Source: Solea solea
Taxonomy: Eukaryota > Chordata > Actinopteri > Pleuronectiformes > Soleidae
Length of the DNA: 64,000 nt
Assembly (NCBI RefSeq): GCF_958295425.1
Contig: NC_081153.1
Coordinates: forward strand, 9,131,395-9,195,394
Reading direction: 5' to 3'
The position numbers and the translations under genes were made by a program. A model generated the notes under the pieces. That model saw only the letters and a program-made list of their open reading frames with translations, was not told the DNA's origin and ran no database searches. Positions 44,622-55,759 of the stretch are shown here, piece by piece. Position 1 is the stretch's first letter; every line of letters begins with the position of its first letter.

Positions 44622-44745
44622 TGGTGGTGGTGGTGGGTGGCAAGTGTGGGGGGGGGTGGTGTGGAAGAGGGGCTCGGCGGCCATGAGGGGTGGATTTCAT
44701 CACAGGAAGGGATGTGGGGGAGGGGGGCAGGGAGAGCGGGGCTGA
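44622..44745 (+). other. G-rich stretch with G-quadruplex potential
   Basis: Repeated GGTGGTGGTGG, a run of eight to ten Gs near 44650 and later GGGGGAGGGGGG provide many closely spaced G-tracts on the plus strand. Whether it folds or acts is not shown. The glycine-rich frame at 44317-44745 is a consequence. Confidence 0.6.
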
Positions 44746-44832
44746 AGCTGGGGATCCTGGAGTCAAACACAGGCCAGCGTGAACTTTCCCGAGCTATATT
44801 TTGTGCCGCTGTATAGGAAGCTTTACTGCGAG

Positions 44833-44858
44833 GACAGAGGACAGAGGACAGAGGACGC
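44833..44858 (+). repeat. (AGGACAG)n short tandem repeat
   Basis: Three to four units of a 7-bp GAGGACA sequence. Confidence 0.85.
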
Positions 44859-45259
44859 AAACACTTTGAAATATGACTCAAGATGTGATGGATGGTCACA
44901 GGACGTGCATCCTGCTGTTGCGTCTGTAGCTTGTTGAAGTCTTAAGTGGCAAAGCAAATGGAGCCCGATCGTCGCATCGTCCCGTTTGCACAGTGTGTTT
45001 CCCTACAGTTGATCTGGACTCAGAAATGAAAAAAAAGGAAAAAAAGAAAAGAGGCGCTGGAAAACGAGTGGAATTTTTAAGCTTCCCACAGAGAAGCTGT
45101 TAAATATGTGACTGCGAGTTGTGTGTATGAACCTGCAATTATAAAGCAGGGAGTCCAAGTCTGCACTCAGAGATAAGTTGGAAGGATGTTGGCTCTCATT
45201 CACAGAGAGCCAAAGAGCTTTACGCCACTAAACGGGCTACAGATACTCCTGACTCGAAA

Positions 45260-45261
<2 letters not shown>

Positions 45262-45334
<73 letters not shown>
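45262..45334. repeat. long (AC)36 microsatellite
   Basis: An uninterrupted AC run of about 73 bases, the longest pure dinucleotide tract in the window. THTHTH and CVCVCV frames on the two strands are artefacts. Confidence 0.97.
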
Positions 45335-45336
<2 letters not shown>

Positions 45337-45616
45337 TGGAAAACATGGATATCAAACAACACAAGGACACTCTGAACATGCAGACGTGGTGCTTTTTGAC
45401 TCTCTGCAACGTAATAACAGCAAGAGGAAGATACCGGAACATGAATTCATGTTTATTTGAAATGTTTACAAAGATTTGGTTGTCAAACATGCGGATCGCT
45501 GATCTGCTGAGGTGCCCACATTTATTTATTTATTTATTTTTTTAAAGCTGAAGAAAACATTGCTACAGACTGAAGTTTTTTAACGATGGAACCGTTTACT
45601 TCTTTGACTGTAGCAC

Positions 45617-45678
45617 TGTACAGCACTTTGGTCCACTGTTGTCTTTTAAATGTGCTTCATAAATAAATCGGACCGGAT
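45617..45678 (+). mobile_element. retroposon 3' tail
   Basis: ACAGCACTTTGGTCCACTGT then TGTCTTTTAAATGTGCTTCA, TAAATAAAT. This matches a 3' tail seen in many teleost LINE/SINE copies (GCACTTTGG..TTTTAAATGTGCTNTATAAATAAA). Only the tail is present. Confidence 0.6.
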
Positions 45679-45689
45679 TATTTAGTCTT

Positions 45690-46455
45690 GTGTGTAAATG
45701 AGTTCTTTGAATAAATTGGCCTCCCCTGCATCGACGGCAGATTCTGGAGCCAATTATTGTCAGTGTCTCCCCTGACTGCTGAGTACAGTGACCAGATTAA
45801 AGTCTGAAAGCCGTGTTCTTCACACCAGCGTGTTTGACTTTGACAGACATTGGTTTTACCAAATGTCAGGAAAAATCTTGTTCCTACGACCAAGGTTTCC
45901 CAAATCAAACTTAAGTATTTTATTTGTAGTACAGATTTGTATGAACGTTAACTTCAGGTCCTCATCTTTAACAGCTGAACTGACAGTATGGATCATAAAA
46001 CAGTGGTAAATGGCAGACCAATGTTCAACGCCTAAAATAAAAAAGGAACATTTCATTTATTTAAATATATACTGTATATTATAATAATAATAATACATTT
46101 TACATTTGAAGGTGCCTGTCACGGCACCGTACAACATTATAAAAGCAGTGTAAGCAGGTTTGGTAGTTTGTGTGCTGTGGAAGCCGACTGTAGTTGACTG
46201 TTTTCAACAGCGTGCCGTCACACTGTTGCATTACCCATCAGCCCGCTGTGTTTGCTCTGTGTCCGCCTGAGTCCACCCTTTGTACAGCTAAGGCTCTATT
46301 TTTAGCCTCTGGTCACAACTTAGCTCATCCATCACAATAGGCTGAGCATGTTCTGCAGACAATCAGCATGTGAATGAATGCTTGTTGGTTTAATCAGGTC
46401 TGAATCAAAGCTGCTTTCTCCGGTCTCTACATTTGCTGCTCAGCTGCAGGTTTCT
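45690..46455. other. unique noncoding sequence
   Basis: No supported gene. (TAA)n at about 46080-46095. Confidence 0.4.
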
Positions 46456-46459
46456 GGCC

Positions 46460-46461
<2 letters not shown>

Positions 46462-46511
<50 letters not shown>
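46462..46511. repeat. (CA)25 microsatellite
   Basis: A pure CA run, 1.1 kb from the longer tract at 45262. Confidence 0.97.
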
Positions 46512-46512
<1 letters not shown>

Positions 46513-46908
46513 GCCAGGACCAGATCCCTCTCAGATGAGCGAGGTTTGTCACTGTGAAGCCTTTTGTTTTTCCACGATTGAGGATGCGAACAAAGGCTTG
46601 TTTATGTGTGGGTTAGCGGTGTCTGTATGAAAGGCACAGGCACGCTTTGAAAGGCGCTAAGCCACATACTCCTGGGTTGTGTGGAGCGGTCGCAGCAGCG
46701 CCGTAGAGCTCCAGCGGTTGTTAATCAGCCGCTGGATGTTTGTATCTGAGGCAGAAAACAGCCGAGAGAGACAAAAGACCGACGGGGAACAAAGAGATCT
46801 GTTGCACATTGATGATTTCACTCGCAACATCGTACTCTCTTGCCCCTGCCATGACACCCTCCTGGTTTCATCTGGTGAAAGAAATATCCCAGTTGGAGGA
46901 TATACACA

Positions 46909-47318
46909 CACTCAGTGGCCACTTTATTAGGTACACAAGTGTGAGGAGAGGCACCTGGTGTGTTCCTCTGCTGCGGTAGTTTATCGGCTTCATGGTTCAA
47001 CGCGTTGTGCATTCAGAGATCGTGTTCCTTCCCTCAGTCTGCTCATTCTCCGCTGAACTCTGGCTCCAACAAGGTCTTCTTTCCCAGAGAACTTTTGCTC
47101 ACTGGATATTTTCTCTTTTTCAGAGATGGTTGTGAGTGGAAATTGATAGTGTCTCATGAAATACTCAGAGTCACTTAAATCACCCTTCTTCCCCCCCAAT
47201 CTCATGCTCAGTTTGATTACGTCCACATGGCTGATATCATTGAATTGCTGCCGTGTGATCACTTTATGAGATATTTGCATTAACCAACAGGTGTTCCTAA
47301 TAAAGTGGAGAACGATTG
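46909..47318 (-). mobile_element. internally deleted Tc1-like element
   Basis: The plus-strand left end reads ACTCAGTGGCCACTTTATTA, then GGTACAC. The right end reads GTGTTCCTAATAAAGTGGAG, the inverse of the left. These are the ends of a well-known vertebrate Tc1-type element. Between them, the minus strand (about 47216 down to 47000) encodes KKGDLSDSEYF, TTISEKEKISSEQKFSGK and DLVGARVQRRMSRL, corresponding to the N-terminal helix-turn-helix part of the transposase. At about 410 bp the copy lacks the whole DDE domain, and part of the DNA-binding part is also missing. Confidence 0.85.
46990..47280 (-). pseudogene. Tc1 transposase N-terminal remnant
   Basis: A 96-codon minus frame inside the 46909-47318 element. 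It begins in non-family sequence (the MQISHKV part reads through the element's right flank) and then carries recognisable pieces of the paired-like DNA-binding domain: KKGDLSDSEYF, TTISEKEKISSEQKF and RVQRRMSRL. The stretch between SDSEYF and TTISEKEK is shorter and different from the usual domain. It cannot make an active transposase. Confidence 0.8.
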
Positions 47319-47324
47319 TGTTGT

Positions 47325-49175
47325 AATGAGGTCATAATTAAATGGAGCCATGAATGCGCCTGACACTTTATCACAGATTAAGTGATAAAGTGTGGATATT
47401 ACAACATGTCTTTCTCCCTCAGACTAAATTGACCAAGACTCAAAGATGAGAGGTGGTTGAATATCCTCAATTCCTAAGAAAGAAGCTTCAATCCCTTAAT
47501 CCTATCTTATCCCCGTACCTACCGCTCATCTGCCTGTTAATCACACATCCATCTTTCTCATTTTATTTTTGGCACTGTTTTTCTGAATTAATGGCACCAT
47601 TTTTCCAGACTTTTTTTTTTTTTAATCTCCTAAATTCATAAAGACAGAAGTGAATGCAGTGTGCTTCCCGAGGCACCAGTGTGAGCAGTGTCAACTTTGG
47701 GTGAGAAATGTAAGAGAATGGGTTTCACGGGCCCGGCACTGATATAAGTTAGAGAGGAAGAGCTGTTACTACAAGTCAGTACAATAATATAGTAGGTAAA
47801 TAAAAATAAAAGCCGTTTTTGGACTGTGCCATGGATGACAGTACGTCTGAGGCTGAAACTACATTGTCTATATGATGTAGTTAAGTCAAACAGTTGATTA
47901 CAGGATGTGGAAGCTAAAAAAAAAAAAGAGCAACAACGAGAGGGAAATGGAAAATGTTCGGGAAGCAGGATTTTGGTTTACAGCGAGCCAGACAGGAGAA
48001 GAATGAGTGGAGCGGAGGGAAAGGTTCAGCGCTGGCGATGGAGTAAGAGGATATTAGCCATACTGGGGGCAAGGCTGCGGTCCAGGTCAGAGTCGGCCTG
48101 TCCTCTGGGTGACCCCTCTAGGTCTGCAAGACTTACTGGAGTAATCAGCCCCCGTCAGCACCGTGGTTATGCTGCATGGACCCGGCCCAATAAACGCGAC
48201 GTGTAATAGCAGCTGATGAAAAGTACCAGTTTGTTTGCGCTGGTAAAAGTCGCTCGGAGTTTTGCCGTTCATCTACGACTTTTGTTTTCCCTTGCAGCAG
48301 GAAGGGGGGAACGTAAAAGTACTGCATGTGCAACAAACTGCGCTATCAGCTTTTCAGCCACAAATCTGTGTGATTTGAAATGTCCAGAATGAAGCATGAG
48401 GTTCAGACAGACGTAAAAACAAAACAAAAAAAAGGGTTCTTAGAGCAGAAATGAAATCCAAAAGCTGCTGATGTAAGAGGTCTGACCCTCTACATAGTGT
48501 TTTCCTCGCTCCCTAAGTTGGACTCAGCAGGACATAATAATGACATTATATATATATAATGTAATGTGTATATTATATTCAGAGGATAAATCAGAGAAAG
48601 TCCAAACCTCACATGCATTCTGTTGTCAGAACAGACCATAACGCTTTCACATGTTCATGTTTTGCACAATAACAAATAAAAAGAACTGCGCAGCAGGGAC
48701 ACAGTAGAGCACATGCTGTAGTGAGTCACTCACAAGTGTTTTCCGACGGCGCTCGCGAGCAAATCAGCGCAATTGAGTATGAGCAGAAGTGTGGCTGGTG
48801 TAGAAAACTCAAAGTGAAGGCTTTGCAGAGGTGGAAACGTGAAGGAAAAAAACGTGACAACACAAGTTTGGCTCTTTTCTACAGTTCATCATTAATGTGG
48901 AGGAGAGTGATGTTAAAATAGAGCCAGACTTCAGTTCAACAGTGAGGCAGAGGAAGCCGTTCATCCCAGATAAACTGAGAATGAGACTGAGCTGAAGCAG
49001 CTCTGTGGGAAAAAAAAACCTTCAAAACTCCAGTTTATGAAACCAAGGCTTTATTTCGCCTTTTATTTTGAAAGTTTTATTGTCATTGCATTGAATACGA
49101 TGAGATTGTGAGTGTATGCAATTGTGTACAGATGCATTTTCATCTTGGAAGTGGGAGGTGACTGGTGATTATGTC
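47325..49175. other. unique noncoding sequence
   Basis: No supported gene. The frame at 47907-48206 (plus, 99 codons, arginine-rich in the middle) is unrecognised. A TA-rich palindromic word lies near 48547-48561. The 48721-48921 frame has no context. Confidence 0.4.
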
Positions 49176-49179
49176 AAAT

Positions 49180-49306
49180 AAACACTCTAAATTGACTGTG
49201 AGTGTGAATGTAGTTTGACTCTGTGTGTTGGCCTTTCACCCTGTGTCAGCTGGGACTGACAACCCTCATGTGGAGGATACAACTGTAGACGAGGAGTGAA
49301 TGGATG
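49180..49306 (-). repeat. fish interspersed repeat, copy 4 of 5
   Basis: On the minus strand: TATCCTCCACATGAGGGTTG, TCAGTCCCAGCTGACACAGG, GTGAAAGGCCAACACACAGA, TTCACACTCACAGTCAATTT and AGAGTGTTTA. This is the central part of the repeat at 10305-10615, in the opposite orientation from the other four copies. Confidence 0.7.
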
Positions 49307-49309
49307 CTT

Positions 49310-51010
49310 TGGCACAATAAGCAAAAGGGAGATAAAGATAAAAGCAGAAACGAGGGCGCCAAAAGAACAGTGACGGGGGTTTACGCTTGCTGTAGAAGTG
49401 CTGCGACAGAGATCACAGAAGAGGACCTTCAAGGAGAATTTCAAGGGGAGTTCAGAGAAAACAAATCATGAATAAGCCAGTCTTAAAAAAAAAAGACAGA
49501 TTGTGCAACCAAAAAAATCAGCTAAAACACGAGGGCTAAGAGAAGCGAGGGAGAGAGTGAACGACAGAGGAACAGGAAAAAGCAGCGGTGGATGTAATGA
49601 GACAGGAGGAAACTGTAATACATGGAAAACAAATCACGTCAAAACAACACGAGGATCAACAGCGAACCTGCCAGCAAAATTAAAACCGGATTTGATCGAC
49701 GCAGTTACACTGAGTGACTTCACAGCTGCAATTCAATTCAGGCAATAATGTGATTTTTTTGGAGAGGCTGATTCGTCATGTGAGCCGTCATGCCGTCGCT
49801 GTAATTAGCTCATCTCGTTCGGAGCCTGAACACCAGCTACTGACATGTTTCCAGAGCCGTCGAGCCCTTTTCCACCTAAAACACTGACCCGTGACCTGAA
49901 TACATTATATCTGACCACAGAAGAGCAGGACAGTAGCAACAAAAGAAGGTCATTTCCTGGGAATGTGAACAGTTGATTACATTAGTCAGTTTTATGTGGA
50001 TCCCCTTAAAGGATCTCATGGACGATACCAAACGAGGCCTCGTGACACTGGCGTGCTTCACTTAAGTCCTTTCAAACACTGCTGCCCAAGAGCGATGCCT
50101 TCAAATATTATAATTCTATTATTGAATTATTTTTTCTATTAATGTTTTTAAAAGGCGATACAAGTTGCACCTCATACCTCTGTAAGGGAACAGTCTTTAA
50201 CAGTGACTCGGAACCTGTTTAACTTCATTTAGTGCAGATAAATGAATTTCACGAGCAGACAAAAACCACATGTTTTGTATCACATACACTCTCAGAAAAA
50301 TTGCTATTGGATGTGTTCAGTAAGTATTTTCTTGTGACTGAGAGCTTTTTGTGCGATTGTTTTTGTGTTCCTTTTGTGAGGGATGTTCCCGAGTCCTCTC
50401 CCTCAGACTCACGGGGGAGCAAAGAGCAGAAATGGAGGCTGTAAAGTATTGATTTTCTGGCACCACCCTGCTTAGATTATGAAATGCCAATACAAGGATT
50501 CCACCCCGTCTCTGTGGTTCATGCCAAGTTCACTTGTCATTTTCTATAATTCTGACAAAATCAAGATGCTTAACCATGATGTAGTTAGCCATGCTCGGCC
50601 GCCCTAGGGCTTTCTTATTGAATTAGACGTCTGTGTTCTGCCATTTGGTACCAGCCTGCAGTATTCCCCAACACTTACAGAGGGCAGATGTTATTTAGTG
50701 TTTTTAGAGCAGGGATTTGAAAGCACAAGCAAAACTGCTGTTCAAAAATTCTGCAGTCAAGAGTCTCCCATATTTCTTCAGCCAACGGTTTACTTTTTCC
50801 TGTATGGTGAAGGTCGCGCTGGGACTGCGAACGCTGAACATCAGCGTGTTGGGTTTGCTGCGTATTTCAGTGACGCACATTTAAAATGAATAATAAGAGG
50901 GAATATGACGTTCATGCTTCAATAAGCCCAACATTCTGTTGAGAGTCATGTGATCAGGATGTGAGTAAGGGCTAGTAGTTGGAGAATTATGTTTTTTTAA
51001 ATACTGTAGC
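49310..51010. other. unique noncoding sequence
   Basis: No supported gene. Frames such as 50698-50889 (plus) are unrecognised. Confidence 0.4.
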
Positions 51011-51017
51011 TGCTCAT

Positions 51018-51534
51018 AGCTAGGTCAGATGTCTCAAACTCGTGGCCTGCGGGCCACATGTGGCCCTCTAATTGATTTTATGTGGCCCGTCACTTAGTAT
51101 ATCGTCATAATGAATGAATAAACACTGCCAATGTTGATGTGTTGGAATAAGACAGACTGAAATCTTATCTCTAGGGGTCGCTGCAGCGGATATTCTGCAT
51201 ATTTATACTTATTATTCTTTTTTAAATAATAATAACTATATATTATATATCAAGCTTGAGTGGCATTTTAATATATTTCAGTTATTATTTACATTATTTT
51301 TGATTCCATTTTATTTCTGTCTGTCTGTTTTTTTTTATTGCAAACTATGCATCACACAATATTAAAACAAACACTTTTACTTTGGAATTCTGCAAAATAT
51401 CATCATCATTTTATTGTGTTATCATTTCGAGGTCATGTTGTGAGTGTTTTTTCTCTCTAGACCGTCTCGTCTTGACCAGACTAGATGCTATTTGGCCCTC
51501 AGGTTGTTTGAGTTTGAGACCCCTGAGCTGCTAA
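51018..51534. mobile_element. hAT-like MITE, about 500 bp
   Basis: The left end at 51026 reads CAGATGTCTCAAACTCGTGG and the reverse complement of the right end (51526) reads CAGGGGTCTCAAACTCAAAC. The left arm continues CCTGCGGGCCACATGTGGCC and the right arm carries GAGGGCCAAAT. CAGGGGTCTCAAACTC followed by GCGGCCCGCGGGCCA is a classic hAT (Charlie-like) terminal signature. The putative 8-bp target sites AGCTAGGT and AGCTGCTA share only their first four bases, consistent with an old insertion. There is no transposase frame. Confidence 0.75.
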
Positions 51535-51539
51535 CAACA

Positions 51540-52340
51540 GCACAAATGTTGTTATCAGACTGATATCAGCACTTATAGGAATTCAAGGTTGTGATATCAG
51601 TATCAGTGCTATAGAGTCTTCTTTGTTTATTATTCATTAGTGTTGCGCTCCAAGGTAAAAAAAAAAATAATAATCTTAAAGAATCACAGTTGTTCACCTA
51701 CAGAGACGGCATTTGAACCACTTGATTATTTAAATAATGATATTGATTAAACTGTCAGCAATTTTATTTTATTGTCTTTGCACCACACTCAGTGTGTGTG
51801 TGTGTGTGTGTGTGTTCATGTCTGAGATTGCTATCAATAGAAAGAGAGTGGAGTGGAGAGATTAGGCGACTCTCTGGGCTAATCCTTGTGAAATCGCGGG
51901 CCGCGGGGGGTGGAGGAGGAGGGGAGGTGAGTGCCTCTCTGATCAGACGGGCCGTGGCTCACCATGTGAAGCCTCCTGAATGCGCAGTAATCCCTCCTTG
52001 AGCCACAGAGAAGTCCACTGCACTGATGGGAAGGTCCCATCCCAGAAAACACCAGGCGTTTGCCTCTGAAGCAGCTCATCATGGCAGTGAGTGAGAACAC
52101 GGCAAACAGGTTAGGTCAGGGCTGAGGTGACGGGTTTGGTGGAGGGAGCGGAGCAGAAACTTCATTCTGCTGTCAGGTTAGCAGTGGGAGCAAAGCCGCA
52201 GTTACTTTGCTGTGATACGTACAGTATACTGGTGTATATGGTCTTTTAAAGATAAATATAAACCCACATGAGGAGGAAATGATGTCGTCATCATTTGATC
52301 TGGGTTGCCGTGGCTACTGTGGTGGGGAAACTGTCTTCTT
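51540..52340. other. unique noncoding sequence
   Basis: No supported gene. Includes the (GT)12 run at 51792-51815 and a GC-rich patch at 51895-51930 (GCGGGCCGCGGGGGGTGG). Confidence 0.4.
51792..51815. repeat. (GT)12 microsatellite
   Basis: A pure GT run. Confidence 0.95.
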
Positions 52341-52346
52341 CTTCAA

Positions 52347-52349
<3 letters not shown>

Positions 52350-52377
<28 letters not shown>

Positions 52378-52379
52378 TG
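52350..52379. repeat. (TAA)10 microsatellite
   Basis: A near-perfect TAA run, followed 115 bases later by a (GAA)n stretch at about 52491-52520. Confidence 0.95.
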
Positions 52380-52384
52380 ATAAT

Positions 52385-53700
52385 TTCCAGAAGGTTATAC
52401 TTTATTCATAGTTTGAATTTCTGAATCCGTGAATCTGCAAGGGTAAAAAGAGACTGAGAAGATGAAGCTGAAGAAAGCTTGCTCAACGTTATTAGAAGAA
52501 GAAGAAAAAGAAGAAGAAGCCTACCACTAACACAGAACTGTGGATTAGAATCCAGAAGGATTAAGAAACAGGGAACAGATAACGATGAGAATGAAGGGCA
52601 ACTCCAATCTCTGTTAAAGAACTTCAAACTGTGATTTCAGACTTCGATGTGTGTGATTGTGAACTTTGAACTGTGGAGGGCAATATTGCACCTCCTAGTG
52701 TACAACCTGCAGGAAAGTAAAATAAGAAGAAGACTGTGAACCAGACATGCTGTGGAAAAGAATAGAGCTGCCGCAGCTGTGCACGTTCAACACTGTTGCA
52801 CAACAGTTATAACACTATTATACTGAAAGGTTAGCATGACATTATTGATCATTAACGCCAAAAAACATCCTGCCTGCAAGTTTAACTCACATAAAAACAC
52901 TTTTCCTACAGGTTCAGTAGAGTTTCTAATTTATCTGCTGTGACTGTAGATTTTCTTAATTTTTCTGTCATAATTTCAGCTGTTTTTCTGAAGTCATTGG
53001 TGCTGTAGGTGTTATTTTCTGTTGTTTTAGAGGCTCGTGACAGATGCTGTAAGTCTCCAGTTTGCAGTTTTCCATTACTGACACTCTGCATCTAATAGCT
53101 CTCTCTAAGAAGACGATCCTGATGATTCAACATTTCTGACTCCTTTTGAATCTGCACAGACCCGAGTGAAGAGGAACCCAGTTGTGGAACGTTAACAAGG
53201 TTTTCCACATGATGGATTTTGAGGCCTCATTTTAAAATCGCTGTGTCTTGCTCTAGGTTTTGCTACATCATATCAGTGCAGTTTTTTTTGCTTCTAATCT
53301 GGAGCCTGGTCCCAGTCGCAGCAGACTTATCAAAGTAGCGCAGATGTCCTTTTCCTCTGATGGGATTTATAATCCGTCCAGAATGTTCTGGGTCAGGCTC
53401 AGTATCTTCTTCACAGGGAACCATTATCAGTGTGATTAGGATGCTTGAACCTCAACTGTCACCTTTCTTTCTACAAGATGGAGCGGCACACTTACTCCAT
53501 GGTCATTGCAGATCTCTGGTCTATAATATACTCACACTATGTCTAAAGCATAGTCATTTTTCTCAATTTTCTGATTGATATGGTCTGAGGGACTTATTAC
53601 ACCAGGATGTGACATGGTGAAAGGCCATTAGACAGAGTTTCAAGCTTGGTTTAGTGACCACAAGCTCCAACTGTTAAGTTTGATAAACTAACTTTTTTTA
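52385..53700. other. unique noncoding sequence
   Basis: No supported gene. (GAA)n-rich patch at 52491-52520. The remaining sequence is unrecognised. Confidence 0.4.
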
Positions 53701-53952
53701 GTGGGCTTCTTAAAGTGGAACTAAACCCTTAAAACAACGATTTCCATAATGTTATTGATTGATCCAGGTGCAAATCTTCATAGTTTAGTGTAAAATATTG
53801 AAATTATACATGTAATGATAAAAACTATTTGTGTATCTACTGCCCTCTCTGGTCAAACACCAGCTACTGCATTCAAATGTTGCCATTGGCTGAGGCTCAT
53901 TGTCCCAGACTCCTGTCAACTTTCTCACAGTGTGAGCAATTGGGAGCAGGGT

Positions 53953-54441
53953 TCCCAATGGACCCCTGAAGTCCTTGAAAGTTTGTGAATTTGAAAAATA
54001 AATTCAAGGCACTTGGCAGTGTTTAAAAATCACCCTAAACAGACAGGGGTCATTGAAAGTGCTTGGATTTTGTGCAAGAAAGAAGTTAAGTTGATATTTA
54101 GGTAAATGTAGGCTAACCTATAGGCTAACCTTATTGTAAGTCGCTTTGGATAAAAGCTACTGCTAAATGACAGGTAATGTAATGTTATGTAATGTAACCT
54201 TGTTGGTTACGACACCACCTACTGTTTAACGCCCTGCGTTGCTTGATGTACGTAGACTAACCCTACGCAGAACAAGCGTGAAGCCATAATTGCTAGCGGT
54301 GTTGTAGCGGTGCTGCAAATCCATAAAAGTGGACGCCATGGGCGAAGCAGCACTTACAAGTTGTCCTCCCATCTTAAGTCAGCACATTCAGTCTTTGAAT
54401 TTCAGGGAATTGGTCCTGGAAAGTCCTTGAAAAGTCAACGC
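53953..54441. mobile_element. nested AAGTCCTTGAAA-type repeat
   Basis: The left end has GGGTTCCCAATGGACCCCTG and AAGTCCTTGAAAGTTTGTGA, TTTGAAAAATAAATTCAAGG. The right end has CAGTCTTTGAATTTCAGGGA, ATTGGTCCTGGAAAGTCCTT, GAAAAGTCAA. The right end read inversely (CTTTCCAGGACCAATTCCCT) loosely mirrors the left. I recall such words from a teleost repeat. It interrupts the 53708-54535 element, so it is younger than that copy. Confidence 0.6.
54126..54205 (+). mobile_element. 5'-truncated retroposon tail with target duplication
   Basis: GTAAGTCGCTTTGGATAAAA, GCTACTGCTAAATGACAGGT then (AATGT)n is the 3' tail shared by many teleost LINE and SINE copies. It is only about 60 bp long and is flanked by TAACCTTATTG (54126-54136) and TAACCTTGTTG (54195-54205), 10 of 11 identical. 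This is the innermost insertion of the three-level nest. Confidence 0.75.
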
Positions 54442-54539
54442 CCCCTCACTCAGCTCTCAGCTCTTGGCATTTAAAAAAAAATCAGGCAGCAGGCGGAGTT
54501 TGCCTCAGAAGAGTGGGTTTAGTTACAATTTAATCTCCA

Positions 54540-54910
54540 GCAAAGCAGATTTACATAAAAGGGGATGAGGAGAGACAAACAAATGTAAGTCTTAAGCCAC
54601 AGTCACTTGAGGTTGGGACTGAATTGTGATCTAGTTCTTGTTTGAGAAGTGTTCAATATGTCAGACCAGGATCCAGCACAACTCCGTTTTCATTGGTTGT
54701 GATCCAGTGTCTATTTGTGCCAATCTAGTATCTAGACATAATGTAATTTAGCTTACTTTAATTTATTACAATATTTAAAGCCGTATCGTGTTGTTTTAAG
54801 CTGTGTCCATTGTCATATGTGCTTTGCATTTTAGCATCATCTCATTGCTAAAGCTCAGAAACTCAGTATGTGTCTGTACGTGTCTGTATGTATCAGATGA
54901 AGTGTTTTTC
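54540..54910. other. unique noncoding sequence
   Basis: Nothing recognised. Confidence 0.4.
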
Positions 54911-54934
54911 TGTATGAGGCTCAATTTCTCCTCA

Positions 54935-55110
54935 TCTCAGGGATCAAATCCAGCCAAGAGCAGTTCCACAGCTCTATACATCTGGCCTGGGAATGTTTAG
55001 GGATCCCCCACCTAGAAAAAGCTGCAGGTCAGGAAAATGTATGTCTGGGTTTGCTAAACCGCCGCTTCCCAGACCTGGAAAATGGCCAGAAACGAATGGA
55101 TGGTGCGCTA
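54935..55110 (+). pseudogene. LINE ORF2 C-terminal end, broken
   Basis: CTGGCCTGGGAATGTTTAGG, GATCCCCCACCTAGAAAAAG, CTGCAGGTCAGGAAAATGTA and GTCTGGGTTTGCTAAACCGC read as LAWECLGIPHLEKAAGQENV. This corresponds to the extreme C-terminus of a common fish LINE protein (WERLGIPPEELEEVAGEREV, then LLRLLPPRPDL) and its GGATGGATGG-type 3' tail (here CGAATGGATGGTGCGC). The copy is 5'-truncated and mutated. It is a different LINE fragment from 26908-27345 and 34630-34885, though I cannot exclude that two of them belong to one family. Confidence 0.65.
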
Positions 55111-55119
55111 ATAAAATAG

Positions 55120-55440
55120 CTTGAATCTCAAATTCTCCTCATTCCTCCAAAGGTCGGCTCCGTCAAAGGGCCAGAATCAACCTTACTGCCCAAGTATGAC
55201 TGAACACACAAGGAATTTGGCCCTGGTTTCCAGCGACTTCGTGCAACACAGACGAAAAAAATGCCCAGTAACAGATGAAGGTTCATGGATATATAAGGAC
55301 GAATAAGCAAGGATCATTTTTAAAAAGCTGGGCAAAGATACACGAACGTCAAATAGACTGTTATAGTCTGGTTTTAGGAGAGAGGTTGTCTGGAAATGAT
55401 GACTGAGCTCCCTGGATCTTCTCTACAAATACAGATTAGA
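55120..55440. other. unique noncoding sequence
   Basis: Nothing recognised. Confidence 0.4.
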
Positions 55441-55444
55441 GGAA

Positions 55445-55755
55445 CTGTGCGTGCGTGCGTGTGTGTGTTCTCGTGTTTGTCATCTTGTCAGACATTTTCT
55501 CAGTAGGTGTAAAGTCTCACCACAGTTGCAGTTTCATCAAGTTTAGAATGAGGTGTTAAATGATGAAGGTTTTGTTTGGACTGCTGTTTAAATTTCTGGC
55601 ATAAACACTGACCTTGTCAGGACCGCTAACCCTCATGGAGACCAAAACCTGGTCCTAATAAGGCAGAACCTCATTTCTAAGGAGCTGGTAAAGTTGAAAC
55701 TTGAATTGTGGTTAGATTAAAGTTAGAGCTAAGATTTTAGGGTTAGGCTTACTGC
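55445..55755 (+). repeat. GGACCAAAACCTGGTCCTAATAA-type interspersed repeat
   Basis: Contains TGACCTTGTCAGGACCGCTA, ACCCTCATGGAGACCAAAAC, CTGGTCCTAATAAGGCAGAA, then GGTTAGATTAAAGTTAGAGC and TTTTAGGGTTAGGCTT. I recall this order from a repeat common in teleosts that begins with GT-rich sequence, as here (55448-55470). Confidence 0.5.
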
Positions 55756-55759
55756 TGAG

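Larger units (their letters stand above)
53708..54535. mobile_element. inverted-end element, copy 2, split by a nested insertion
   Basis: The left end reads TTAAAGTGGAACTAAACCCT and the reverse complement of the right end (about 54516-54533) reads TTGTAACTAAACCCACTC. The left part (to about 53935) matches 36895-37140 and the right part (about 54440-54535) matches its continuation (GGCGGAGTTTGCCTCAG against GGTGGAGTTAGCCTCAG). About 500 bp of unrelated sequence (53950-54440) separates the two in this copy only. There is no coding capacity. Confidence 0.7.

Noticed and set aside
45186..45545. Frames with THTHTH and CVCVCV runs
   Set aside because: They read through the (AC)36 microsatellite.
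47907..48206. 99-codon arginine-rich plus frame
   Set aside because: No family match I can name, begins in an A-rich run, no splice signals at its limits.
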